A stretch of DNA of 12,511 nucleotides from an uncultured Oscillospiraceae bacterium (GTDB lineage: Bacteria > Bacillota > Clostridia > Oscillospirales > Oscillospiraceae): NCBI GenBank assembly GCA_905236265.1, contig CAJOOV010000304.1, positions 1-12,511 of the forward strand. Direction: 5' to 3'. A model generated the notes under the pieces. The model saw only the letters and a list, made by a program, of their open reading frames with translations. It was not told the DNA's origin and searched no databases. A program made the translations under genes and the position numbers. Below, piece after piece: positions 6,964 to 12,511 of this stretch (positions are counted from its first letter, which is position 1; every line of letters begins with the position of its first letter).

Positions 6964-7987
6964 ATGGGATGATCGGGGCATTCCCGCCGATGCGGATGTC
7001 CAGAAAGGGCAGGGTATCCGTCACGGCAAGACCGGATTTCCCGTAGGCGAGGGGGTTTTTCTTCCGGGAGGGACTGAGCAGCTTCCATGCGTCCAGAGAG
7101 GGCGTGGACCAGCCGCTGTAGGCGGCGTTTCTGGCCATGACATAGGGTCTGCACAGATAGGTGAGCAGGGCATAGGCGGCATCCGTGTCGCTGCACTGTC
7201 TGGGAATGGCATAGCCCAGCACGGTCTGCCATGTCCCCTCCGAGGGGAAGACGAAGCTGAGCCGGGGCAGCTCCGACATGAGGGGCAGCGCCTGTCCGGC
7301 ATAGCAGGGGGCAAGGGTGACGCTGCCTGTGCGGAAGGCATCTCCCAGCGCTCCCACGGAGCGAAAGCCGGGGGAGTGGAGATCCAGCCGGTTCAGGGTG
7401 AGGACAGCACCGAAGCAATCCTCCGGCTGGGTGGAATCCAGCGCCCTGCCCCCTGCCAGCATCGCACCGGCCAGCGCTTTTTTGGCGCTGCCTGTGATGG
7501 CGACGGTGCCGGGATAGGAGGGGTCGAACAGATCGGCCCAGCCCCGCACGGACACGCCGGAGGCGGCGGAGTCGTGGAGCAGCCCCATGGTGCTCCAGAG
7601 GGCGGGAACGGCGGCGGCGTGGGTGTTGCGGCGCACGGCGTTCTGATAGGCGGGGGCAAAACGGTCTGCGGAGGGGATGCGCTGGGCATCCAGAAAGGTG
7701 AGCTGTCCCTGACTGTCCAAAAGCTCCAAAAAGGGCAGGTCGGTGAGCAGAAGGCTGCACCCTGACAGGCGCAGGGCGTGGGAGCGGTCGGGGTCAATGA
7801 CCACATGGCGGATGGGGATACCAGTCTCCTCCGAGAAATCCCTGAGCACGCCGGGGTCAACCATGTCCCCCAGCGTGTAAAACACAATGCTGCGCTCCCG
7901 GTCAGGGGAGTGGGAGCGCAGCGCAACGACGGAGACCGTCAGCACAACGCAGACCACCGCCGCAATTACAATCAGCCTGCGTTTCAA
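6962..7987 (-). CDS. Orphan PotD-like extracellular solute-binding protein with altered ligand pocket
   Basis: A 341-residue protein with a basic start (MKRR) and one hydrophobic segment at residues 5-23, so it is exported or membrane-anchored. There is no proper lipobox: the only nearby cysteine (C13, in AVVC) sits in the middle of the hydrophobic run. The rest follows E. coli PotD: SIVFYTLGD (33-41), FSEETGIPI (51-59), WADLFDPSYPGTVAIT (150-165), FPSEGTWQTVLGYAIP (247-262) and STPSLDAWKLLSP (294-306, compare YPTPNLAARKLLSP in PotD). Most polyamine-contacting positions of PotD appear replaced, so a polyamine ligand is doubtful. The start is TTG at 7987-7985, with GGGGAGGTGG at 8001-7992 and overlap with the stop of the pseudouridine synthase gene (TTGA), implying coupled translation. 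No ABC permease or ATPase is adjacent. Family call good, ligand unknown; a divergent iron- or anion-type binding protein is possible. Confidence 0.8.
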   Translation of the reverse strand: MKRRLIVIAAVVCVVLTVSVVALRSHSPDRERSIVFYTLGDMVDPGVLRDFSEETGIPIRHVVIDPDRSHALRLSGCSLLLTDLPFLELLDSQGQLTFLDAQRIPSADRFAPAYQNAVRRNTHAAAVPALWSTMGLLHDSAASGVSVRGWADLFDPSYPGTVAITGSAKKALAGAMLAGGRALDSTQPEDCFGAVLTLNRLDLHSPGFRSVGALGDAFRTGSVTLAPCYAGQALPLMSELPRLSFVFPSEGTWQTVLGYAIPRQCSDTDAAYALLTYLCRPYVMARNAAYSGWSTPSLDAWKLLSPSRKKNPLAYGKSGLAVTDTLPFLDIRIGGNAPIIP

Positions 7988-8982
7988 TCAGCCACCTCCC
8001 CGCCGGGGACAGGCGGCAAGGCCGCATCCGGGAAGTATTCCTGCACAAAATCCACACAGGGAACCTGCCAGCTCTTTCCGTTGAGATGGTTCAGCGCCCC
8101 TGCGTCGGTGGTAAAGCGGAAGGTGAGAGACCAGGAGCACAGCGCCTGCTGACGGCGGTGGTAGAGGCGGTTGATGCGTTCATTGCCGTATTTCCCGTCT
8201 CCCAGCAGGGGACAGCCTGCGTCAGCCAGAGAGGCACGGATCTGGTGGGTGCGCCCGGTGACCAGCTCACACTCGATCAGGCTGAGCCCATCCCGCTGCG
8301 CCAGTGTGCGGTAGAGGGTGACGGCGCTTCTGCCTCCGGGGACGGCCTTGTGGTACACGCTGACCTGCTTTCGCTTCTCGTCCCGGAGAAGGATGCAGCG
8401 AAGCGTGCCGCTTTCAGGCTGAAGGCTCCCCACCGCCACGCAGAGATACCGCTTTTCCATCTCCCTGTCCCGGATTTTCTGATTCATCACCCGCAGCGCC
8501 TCGGCGGTCTTGGCAGCGATGACAATGCCGGAGGTGTTGCGGTCAATCCGGTTGCACAGTGCGGGGACAAAGGCGTTCTCCTCCCTTGGGCGGTACGCCC
8601 CCTTTTGGAAGAGATAGGCGAGGATGTGGTTAATCAGGGTATTGGGGCTGCCGCTCTCGTCGGCGTGAACCACCTGTCCGGCGCTCTTGTTTACCAGAAG
8701 CAGATGCTCATCCTCGTAGAGGATATCCAGCTTCGGGTGGGCGATGGTGAGATAGGCATTGCTCTCATTGGGCGCATCAAAGAACTCGTCGTTGATATAA
8801 AGCTGCAGCAGATCGCCCTGCTCCAGCCGGGTGTCCCGTTTGGCGCCCCTGCCGTTGCACTTTACCCGCTTCAGGCGGATATACTTCTGAGCCAGAGGGG
8901 CGGGCAGCAGAGGGACAGACTTTGCCAGCCAGCGGTCCAGACGCTGCCCGGCATCATTTTTGCCAATGGTAAACTCTCTCAC
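7984..8982 (-). CDS. RluA-family pseudouridine synthase (S4 domain plus catalytic domain)
   Basis: A 332-residue enzyme that should isomerise uridines in RNA, most likely 23S rRNA as RluC/RluD-type members do. Residues 10-65 form an S4 RNA-binding domain (AGQRLDRWL, then RLKRVKCNG). The catalytic motif is CNRIDRNTSG at 143-152, with D147 the catalytic aspartate of the family's R-x-D-x-x-T-S-G pattern. VTGRTHQIR (241-249) and GDGKYG (261-266) are the conserved C-terminal blocks. I start it at GTG 8982-8980 because GGGGGAGGGG lies six bases upstream (8998-8989) and the protein then begins in the family manner, MREFTIGKNDAGQRLD. The frame stays open upstream to 9177, but that stretch contains the -10 box and reads unlike a protein. 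The gene overlaps the downstream PotD-like gene. The exact target uridine is not readable. Confidence 0.93.
   Translation of the reverse strand: MREFTIGKNDAGQRLDRWLAKSVPLLPAPLAQKYIRLKRVKCNGRGAKRDTRLEQGDLLQLYINDEFFDAPNESNAYLTIAHPKLDILYEDEHLLLVNKSAGQVVHADESGSPNTLINHILAYLFQKGAYRPREENAFVPALCNRIDRNTSGIVIAAKTAEALRVMNQKIRDREMEKRYLCVAVGSLQPESGTLRCILLRDEKRKQVSVYHKAVPGGRSAVTLYRTLAQRDGLSLIECELVTGRTHQIRASLADAGCPLLGDGKYGNERINRLYHRRQQALCSWSLTFRFTTDAGALNHLNGKSWQVPCVDFVQEYFPDAALPPVPGGEVAD
7992..8001 (-). promoter_or_regulatory. Ribosome binding site that supports the TTG start of the PotD-like gene
   Basis: On the (-) strand GGGGAGGTGG ends a few bases before TTG (7987-7985). The GGAGG core is about seven bases away, and no ATG or GTG lies at a better distance. 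This nearly ideal site, placed inside the end of the pseudouridine synthase gene, is the reason for choosing TTG. Confidence 0.75.
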
Positions 8983-8988
8983 AGAAAA

Positions 8989-8998
8989 CCCCTCCCCC
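8989..8998 (-). promoter_or_regulatory. Ribosome binding site that decides the GTG start of the pseudouridine synthase
   Basis: GGGGGAGGGG on the (-) strand, six bases before GTG 8982-8980. The upstream in-frame ATG at 9012-9010 has no such site and lies almost on the predicted transcription start. Confidence 0.82.
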
Positions 8999-9019
8999 GG
9001 ATAAAAGTTCATTCGTATC

Positions 9020-9048
9020 ATTATACCAGATTTCCGGGAAAGTGGACA
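9020..9048 (-). promoter_or_regulatory. Extended -10 promoter for the pseudouridine synthase / PotD-like operon
   Basis: On the (-) strand TATAAT lies at 9025-9020, preceded by TGG at 9028-9026, which is the TGn of an extended -10 promoter. The -35 position with a 17-base spacer (9048-9043) is TGTCCA, three of six to consensus, as is tolerated when an extended -10 is present. Predicted start of transcription is near 9013, giving a leader of about 30 bases that contains the ribosome binding site at 8998-8989. It is divergent from the promoter at 9146. Confidence 0.7.
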
Positions 9049-9145
9049 GGAAAAGTAAGGACAATTTAGAGGTAATTTCCCCCAAAACCGCTCCGTCCGC
9101 CAGGGGAGGCAAGGGAAAATACTTTCCAGAAATCGCAAAAAGGGC

Positions 9146-9174
9146 TTGACACCAACAAGGGGCTGGTCTATAAT
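9146..9174 (+). promoter_or_regulatory. Perfect consensus SigA promoter for the yceD-rpmF-der cluster
   Basis: TTGACA at 9146-9151 and TATAAT at 9169-9174 are both exact matches, separated by the optimal 17 bases. Transcription should start near 9181, about 23 bases before the ATG of the YceD-like gene. A short dyad, ACAC-TT-GTGT at 9176-9185, straddles the predicted start; it could be an operator or chance. Confidence 0.93.
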
Positions 9175-9203
9175 CACACTTGTGTCGTTATGTGAGGTGT
9201 ACT

Positions 9204-9695
9204 ATGCGTCTTGATCTGTGTGACATCATCCATGTACCGGGTGCTGTAAAAGAGTTTACATTTGCGCTGGATCTGTCTGCTCTGGATTTTTACGGGACTC
9301 GTCCCGTGGCGGAGCCGGTGGAGGTACGGGGACGGGTGGTGAACCGGGCAGGGATGCTGCTGCTGGAGGCGGAGATGAAAAGCAACCTTCATCTCCACTG
9401 TGACAGCTGCGGCAGAGCCTTCCAGCGGGTCAAGACGGTCAACGTCCGGCGTATGCTGGCCACCGAGCTGCAGGACGAGAAGGATGATGACATCATTCTG
9501 TTGGATGGTACCGTTCTGGATGTGGGCGAGGAGCTTACAGAGGAATTTGTTCTGGAAATGGATACCAAGAATCTGTGTCGGGAGGACTGCAGGGGCATTT
9601 GTCCCGGCTGCGGTGCTGATCTGAATACAGAGCCCTGCAAGTGCAAGCCCGACATAGACCCCAGATTCTCTGCTCTGGCGGCTTTGCTGGAGTGA
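9204..9695 (+). CDS. yceD: DUF177 / YceD family protein, partner of L32
   Basis: A 163-residue protein of the DUF177 (YceD, YlbN) family, whose gene almost always precedes rpmF in bacteria; the plant relative is implicated in 23S rRNA processing. The biochemical role in bacteria is not settled. Visible features: the conserved core MLLLEAEMKSNLHLHCDSCG at 51-70 with a C66-x-x-C69 knuckle, an acidic stretch after residue 90, and a C-terminal cysteine group C125, C129, C133, C136, C145 and C147 (CREDCRGICPGCG then CKC), followed by the family's DPRFSALAALL end. The cysteines suggest bound zinc, by inference. I start at ATG 9204, with GAGGTG at 9194-9199. The frame is open from TTG at 9180, but that lies at or before the predicted transcription start. 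It is co-transcribed with rpmF 48 bases downstream. Confidence 0.92.
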   Translation: MRLDLCDIIHVPGAVKEFTFALDLSALDFYGTRPVAEPVEVRGRVVNRAGMLLLEAEMKSNLHLHCDSCGRAFQRVKTVNVRRMLATELQDEKDDDIILLDGTVLDVGEELTEEFVLEMDTKNLCREDCRGICPGCGADLNTEPCKCKPDIDPRFSALAALLE

Positions 9696-9743
9696 GAGTC
9701 GAGCAGTGATTCATTCCGAGAGATTGATGAGGAGGTGTCATAG

Positions 9744-9926
9744 ATGGCAGTCCCGAAGGGTAAAGTCTCCAAGGCAAGACGTGACAAGCGCCGTGCCAAC
9801 TGGAAGCTGGAGGTTCCCAACCTGATTAAGTGTGAGTGCGGTGCATATCGCCTGCCCCACCGTATCTGCCCCTCCTGCGGCAAGTACAATGGCCGCAGCT
9901 ATGCCAAGGACGCAGAGGCAAAGTAA
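9744..9926 (+). CDS. rpmF: Large ribosomal subunit protein bL32
   Basis: A 60-residue basic protein of the 50S subunit, of normal length. MAVPKGKVSKARRDKRRANW at residues 1-20 is the classic L32 start. The zinc-ribbon part reads KCECGAYRLPHRICPSCG at 29-46. The second knuckle, C42-x-x-C45, is normal, and the spacing from G33 to H39 matches other L32 proteins. The first knuckle is C30-x-C32, one residue shorter than the usual CxxC. AGGAGGTG at 9730-9737 lies six bases before the ATG, a very strong site fitting a ribosomal protein. It follows the YceD-like gene under the same consensus promoter and is followed by a hairpin. Confidence 0.97.
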   Translation: MAVPKGKVSKARRDKRRANWKLEVPNLIKCECGAYRLPHRICPSCGKYNGRSYAKDAEAK

Positions 9927-9944
9927 TCTGCGTTCCCGCAAGAG

Positions 9945-9976
9945 AGAGCCTGTCTGCAGCAGGCTCTTTACTTTTA
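9945..9976 (+). terminator. Imperfect terminator or attenuator between rpmF and der
   Basis: AGAGCCTG at 9945-9952 pairs perfectly with CAGGCTCT at 9960-9967 around a seven-base loop. The following tract is TTTACTTTTA, a U-run broken by AC. It lies about 20 bases after the rpmF stop and about 20 before the der start. By inference it stops part of the transcription coming from the strong rpmF promoter and lets less through to der, plsY and gpsA. No separate der promoter is obvious in the 69-base gap. Confidence 0.7.
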
Positions 9977-9995
9977 CCCCCCAAGAGAGGATGTG

Positions 9996-11330
9996 ATGGA
10001 TATGAAACCCATGGTAGCAATCGTGGGGCGGCCCAATGTGGGCAAGAGTATGCTCTTCAACCGCCTGTCGGGAAAACGGCTGAGCATTGTGGAGGACACC
10101 CCCGGCGTCACCAGAGACAGGCTCTATGCCGACTGCGAATGGCTGGGGCACAGCTTCACTGTCATTGACACCGGCGGCATTGAGCCAAATACCGACAACG
10201 AGATTCTCCGCTTCATGCGCACGCAGGCGGAGATTGCCATCGACCATGCCTCTGTGATCGTGCTGGTGTGTGATTTACAGACCGGGGTGACGGCTGCGGA
10301 CGTAGACGTGGCGGGGATGCTCCAGCGCTGCGGCAAGCCGGTGGTGCTGGCAGTGAACAAGGCGGACAAGCCGGGACATGTGGACCCGGATGTGTACGAG
10401 TTCTATAATCTGGGTCTGGGAGACCCCATCCCCATCTCCGCCGTCCACGGGCTTGGGGTGGATGACCTGCTGGATGCCTGCATTCGGGAGTTCCCCCCTC
10501 AGGAGCAGGAGCAGCAGGAGGATGACGTTATAAACGTGGCCATTATCGGCAAGCCCAACGTAGGCAAGTCCTCTCTGGTGAACCGGATTCTGGGGGAGGA
10601 GCGGGTGATCGTCTCCAATGTGGCAGGCACCACACGGGACGCAGTGGACTCCCTCTTTGAAAACGAGTTCGGAAAATACTGCTTCATTGACACGGCGGGA
10701 ATGCGCCGCAAGAGCAAGGTCACTGACCGGGTGGAGCAGTTCTCTGTGCTCCGGGCTACCATGGCCATTGACCGCTCGGATGTGTGCCTGATTCTGATTG
10801 ACGCCAACGAGGGGGTCACGGAGCAGGATACCAAGGTGGCGGGGCTTGCTCATGAGGCGGGCAAGGCGTCAATCATCGTGGTGAACAAGTGGGATGCCGT
10901 GGAGAAGGACGACAAGACCATGGACAAAATGCGCCGTCAGGTGCAGGAGGGCTTCGCCTTTATGCCCTATGCCCCGGTGGTGTTTATCTCCGCCCTCACA
11001 GGCCAGCGGGTGAACAGGCTCTTTGAGCGCATCAACGCCGTGCGGGAGATGTCCATGCTGCGTATCCGCACGGGGACGCTGAACAGTGTTCTGGCGGATG
11101 CCACCAACCGGGTCCAGCCCCCCACGGACAAGGGGCGCAGGCTGAAGATTTACTATATGACGCAGGTGGGCATCCAGCCGCCCCATTTTGTGATCTTCTG
11201 CAACGACGCCCGGCTCTTCCACTTCTCCTACCAGCGCTATCTGGAAAACCAGATTCGCAGCACCTTTGGTCTGGAGGGCACGCCGATTCGTATCACGATT
11301 CGCCAGAAGGGCGACAAGGAGGAGAAGTGA
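9996..11330 (+). CDS. der: Ribosome biogenesis GTPase Der (EngA)
   Basis: A 444-residue protein with the Der-specific layout of two GTPase domains in tandem and a KH-like C-terminal domain. It assists late 50S assembly. Domain 1: P-loop GRPNVGKS at 11-18, DTPGVTRD around 34-41, DTGG at 58-61, NKAD at 121-124. Domain 2: GKPNVGKS at 185-192, DTAG at 232-235, NKWD at 297-300. The KH-like domain covers about 355-440 and includes RRLKIYYMTQVG and PPHFVIF. The residue after the first P-loop serine is methionine (GKSM) where threonine is usual. The start is uncertain: GTG 9993, ATG 9996 and ATG 10002 are in frame. GAGAGG at 9985-9990 fits 9996 best, while 10002 would give the family-typical MKPMVAIVGRP start. 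PlsY follows with one base between stop and start. Confidence 0.97.
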   Translation: MDMKPMVAIVGRPNVGKSMLFNRLSGKRLSIVEDTPGVTRDRLYADCEWLGHSFTVIDTGGIEPNTDNEILRFMRTQAEIAIDHASVIVLVCDLQTGVTAADVDVAGMLQRCGKPVVLAVNKADKPGHVDPDVYEFYNLGLGDPIPISAVHGLGVDDLLDACIREFPPQEQEQQEDDVINVAIIGKPNVGKSSLVNRILGEERVIVSNVAGTTRDAVDSLFENEFGKYCFIDTAGMRRKSKVTDRVEQFSVLRATMAIDRSDVCLILIDANEGVTEQDTKVAGLAHEAGKASIIVVNKWDAVEKDDKTMDKMRRQVQEGFAFMPYAPVVFISALTGQRVNRLFERINAVREMSMLRIRTGTLNSVLADATNRVQPPTDKGRRLKIYYMTQVGIQPPHFVIFCNDARLFHFSYQRYLENQIRSTFGLEGTPIRITIRQKGDKEEK

Positions 11331-11331
11331 C

Positions 11332-11970
11332 ATGGGTGCAGCGCAGTTCATTTGGTTTCCGGTCGTGGCAGCGGCGGCCTATTTTCTGGGCTGCTGCAAC
11401 ACGGCGCTGATTATCTCAAAGTATATTCTCAAGGACGACATCCGCAGCCATGGCAGCGGCAACGCAGGTTTGACCAACTTCTACCGGGTTTTCGGGAAGA
11501 AGATGGTGATCTGGGTGATTCTGGGAGATCTGGCCAAGGCGGTCATCTCCTGCCTGCTGGGGGGCTGGCTCATCGGCACGCTGGTCTTTGGAGGCGAAAG
11601 CGCCGCCATGACCGCTCTGGGCAAGCTGTGGGGCGGCATCTTTGCCATGCTGGGACACTCCTTCCCCTGTATGTTCGGCTTTAAGGGCGGTAAGGGCGTG
11701 CTCTGCGGGGCGGGCATTATCTGCTGCATGGACTGGCGGATTGCCCTGCTGTGCCTGGGCGTGTTTGCGGTTCTGGTTGCCATCACCCGGTGGGTCTCCC
11801 TTGGCTCCATGGTGGCCTCGGCGCTGTTTCCCATTGCCTGCGGCGTGCTGTACCGGAATGCCGCCGTGGTGGTGCTGGCTGTAATCGCCGCCTTTTTGAT
11901 CGTGTTCCGCCACCGGGACAATGCCAAACGCATTGCCAGGGGGGAGGAGAACAAACTGGAATTCCACTGA
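11332..11970 (+). CDS. plsY: Glycerol-3-phosphate acyltransferase PlsY
   Basis: A 212-residue integral membrane enzyme, normal for PlsY, with several hydrophobic segments. It transfers the acyl group from acyl-phosphate to glycerol-3-phosphate, giving lysophosphatidic acid. Three PlsY motifs are visible: GSGNAGLTNFYRVFGKK at 41-57, GHSFPCMFGFKGGKGV at 108-123, and HRDNAKRIARGEE at 194-206. I start at ATG 11332, one base after the der stop, with AGGAGGAG around 11318-11325; the frame extends further upstream to 11266 only inside der. The next gene, gpsA, makes its substrate, so the pair supplies the start of phospholipid synthesis. No plsX is present here. Confidence 0.96.
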   Translation: MGAAQFIWFPVVAAAAYFLGCCNTALIISKYILKDDIRSHGSGNAGLTNFYRVFGKKMVIWVILGDLAKAVISCLLGGWLIGTLVFGGESAAMTALGKLWGGIFAMLGHSFPCMFGFKGGKGVLCGAGIICCMDWRIALLCLGVFAVLVAITRWVSLGSMVASALFPIACGVLYRNAAVVVLAVIAAFLIVFRHRDNAKRIARGEENKLEFH

Positions 11971-11990
11971 AAATCAGGAGGTTTTTCGAG

Positions 11991-12511
11991 ATGAATGTGA
12001 CAGTTTTGGGCAGTGGCGCATGGGGCACGGCTCTGGCGCTGGTGCTGCTGGAAAATGGACATCAGGTTACGCTCTGGTCCTATTTTCAGGAGGAGTCTGA
12101 CCGGCTGAAGGAAAACCGGGAGAATCCGATGCTGAAGGGGGTTCCCATTCCGGAGGAGCTGGAGCTGACGGCGGACATCAACTGCGTCACCCGCAGCGAT
12201 GTGGTGGTTTTGGCCACGCCCTCCTTTGCCGTGCGCTCTACAGCGCAGAAGCTGGCGCCGCTGGTGAAAACCGGCACGATTCTGGTGAGCGTGGGCAAGG
12301 GCATTGAAAAGGGCACCTCTCTGAGCCTGAGCCAGGTGATTGCGCAGGAGGCGGGGGAGAAATGCCCTGTTGTGGTTCTGTGCGGCCCCACTCATGCAGA
12401 GGAGGTGGGCAGAGGGATTCCCTCCGCCATTGTGGCAGCCAGCGAGAACCGCATGGCCGCCCATGTGGTGCAGGAGCTGTTTATGAGCCCCCGGCTGCGG
12501 GTCTATGCCTC
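11991..12511 (+). CDS. gpsA: Glycerol-3-phosphate dehydrogenase [NAD(P)+] GpsA, 3' end outside window
   Basis: The first 173 residues of a soluble enzyme normally about 330-340 long; the frame is still open at the window edge. It reduces dihydroxyacetone phosphate to sn-glycerol-3-phosphate, the substrate of PlsY. The Rossmann nucleotide-binding motif GSGAWGTA is at 7-14, right after the start as in the family. VGKGIEKG at 101-108 contains the substrate-site lysine K103, and CGPTHAEEVGRGIPSA at 131-146 is the GpsA signature (GPSHAEEV in many Firmicutes). AGGAGGT at 11976-11982 lies eight bases before the ATG. The gap after plsY is 20 bases, so the two genes should share a transcript. The catalytic C-terminal domain lies beyond the window. 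Confidence 0.96.
   Translation, partial: MNVTVLGSGAWGTALALVLLENGHQVTLWSYFQEESDRLKENRENPMLKGVPIPEELELTADINCVTRSDVVVLATPSFAVRSTAQKLAPLVKTGTILVSVGKGIEKGTSLSLSQVIAQEAGEKCPVVVLCGPTHAEEVGRGIPSAIVAASENRMAAHVVQELFMSPRLRVYA

Noticed and set aside
8086..9069. 327-codon plus-strand open frame over the pseudouridine synthase
   Set aside because: The minus strand carries the S4 domain and the RIDRNTSG motif; the plus-strand reading also crosses the minus-strand promoter and has no recognisable motif.
9114..9127. Inverted repeat GGAAA-ATAC-TTTCC between the divergent promoters
   Set aside because: The arms are only five bases and do not extend; such a repeat is expected by chance. It lies about 20 bases upstream of the -35 box, so it could be an operator, but nothing else supports it.
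8983..9177. N-terminal extension of the pseudouridine synthase up to 9177
   Set aside because: The extension would cover the extended -10 promoter, lacks homology to the family, and the GTG at 8982 has an excellent ribosome binding site.
9180..9203. Upstream TTG start for the YceD-like gene
   Set aside because: The TTG coincides with the predicted transcription start of the consensus promoter, so no ribosome binding site could precede it.
11481..12464. 327-codon minus-strand open frame across plsY and gpsA
   Set aside because: Both plus-strand genes have full family signatures; the antisense product is low in complexity and unrecognisable.
1..12511. Defence, mobile or CRISPR system
   Set aside because: No transposase, integrase, nuclease, toxin-antitoxin, repeat array or tRNA-flanked island is visible; all genes fit a conserved chromosomal region.

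Overview
The window looks like the chromosome of a GC-rich Gram-positive bacterium of the Clostridia, probably an Oscillospiraceae-type gut anaerobe. The reasons are strong GGAGG-type ribosome binding sites, SigA-type promoters, a YmfF/YmfH peptidase-like pair, a two-GTPase-domain Der, a PlsY acyltransferase and a Firmicutes-style L32. The taxonomic placement is an inference; no rRNA is present. Coding density is very high: no gene-free stretch exceeds about 225 bases, and there are no tRNAs, insertion sequences, CRISPR arrays or phage genes.

Layout. (1) Positions 1-2622 (+) hold the last 873 codons of a large GH94-type protein whose N-terminus lies outside the window; its first visible residues resemble the middle of cyclic beta-1,2-glucan synthase (NdvB/Cgs-like) proteins. 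(2) After a candidate promoter at 2623-2651 comes a tight four-gene (+) operon at 2684-6925: an M16 peptidase-like protein without a zinc site (YmfF-like), an M16 peptidase with a complete zinc site (YmfH-like), Lgt and FolD. The genes overlap or nearly abut, and the operon ends in a strong hairpin terminator at 6928-6963. (3) On the (-) strand a two-gene operon runs from a promoter near 9020-9048 towards that same hairpin: an RluA-family pseudouridine synthase (8982-7984) and an orphan PotD-like solute-binding protein (7987-6962). (4) From a perfect consensus promoter at 9146-9174, a (+) cluster runs to the window edge: DUF177/YceD, RpmF (L32), Der, PlsY and GpsA (cut by the edge). An imperfect terminator between rpmF and der may act as an attenuator.

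How the genes fit together. The last cluster combines ribosome work (L32, the YceD-type protein that travels with it, and the ribosome-assembly GTPase Der) with the first phospholipid steps (GpsA makes glycerol-3-phosphate, PlsY acylates it). Lgt uses the resulting phosphatidylglycerol to lipidate prolipoproteins. FolD supplies one-carbon folate units. The RluA-type enzyme modifies RNA, probably 23S rRNA.

Most of the window is ordinary housekeeping, and I see no convincing new multi-gene system. The points most worth a second look are the PotD-like protein, which appears to have lost the residues that bind polyamines and has no transporter beside it; the L32 protein, whose first zinc knuckle is CxC instead of CxxC; the fragment of a giant GH94 enzyme; and the M16 dead/active pair coupled to lgt and folD.
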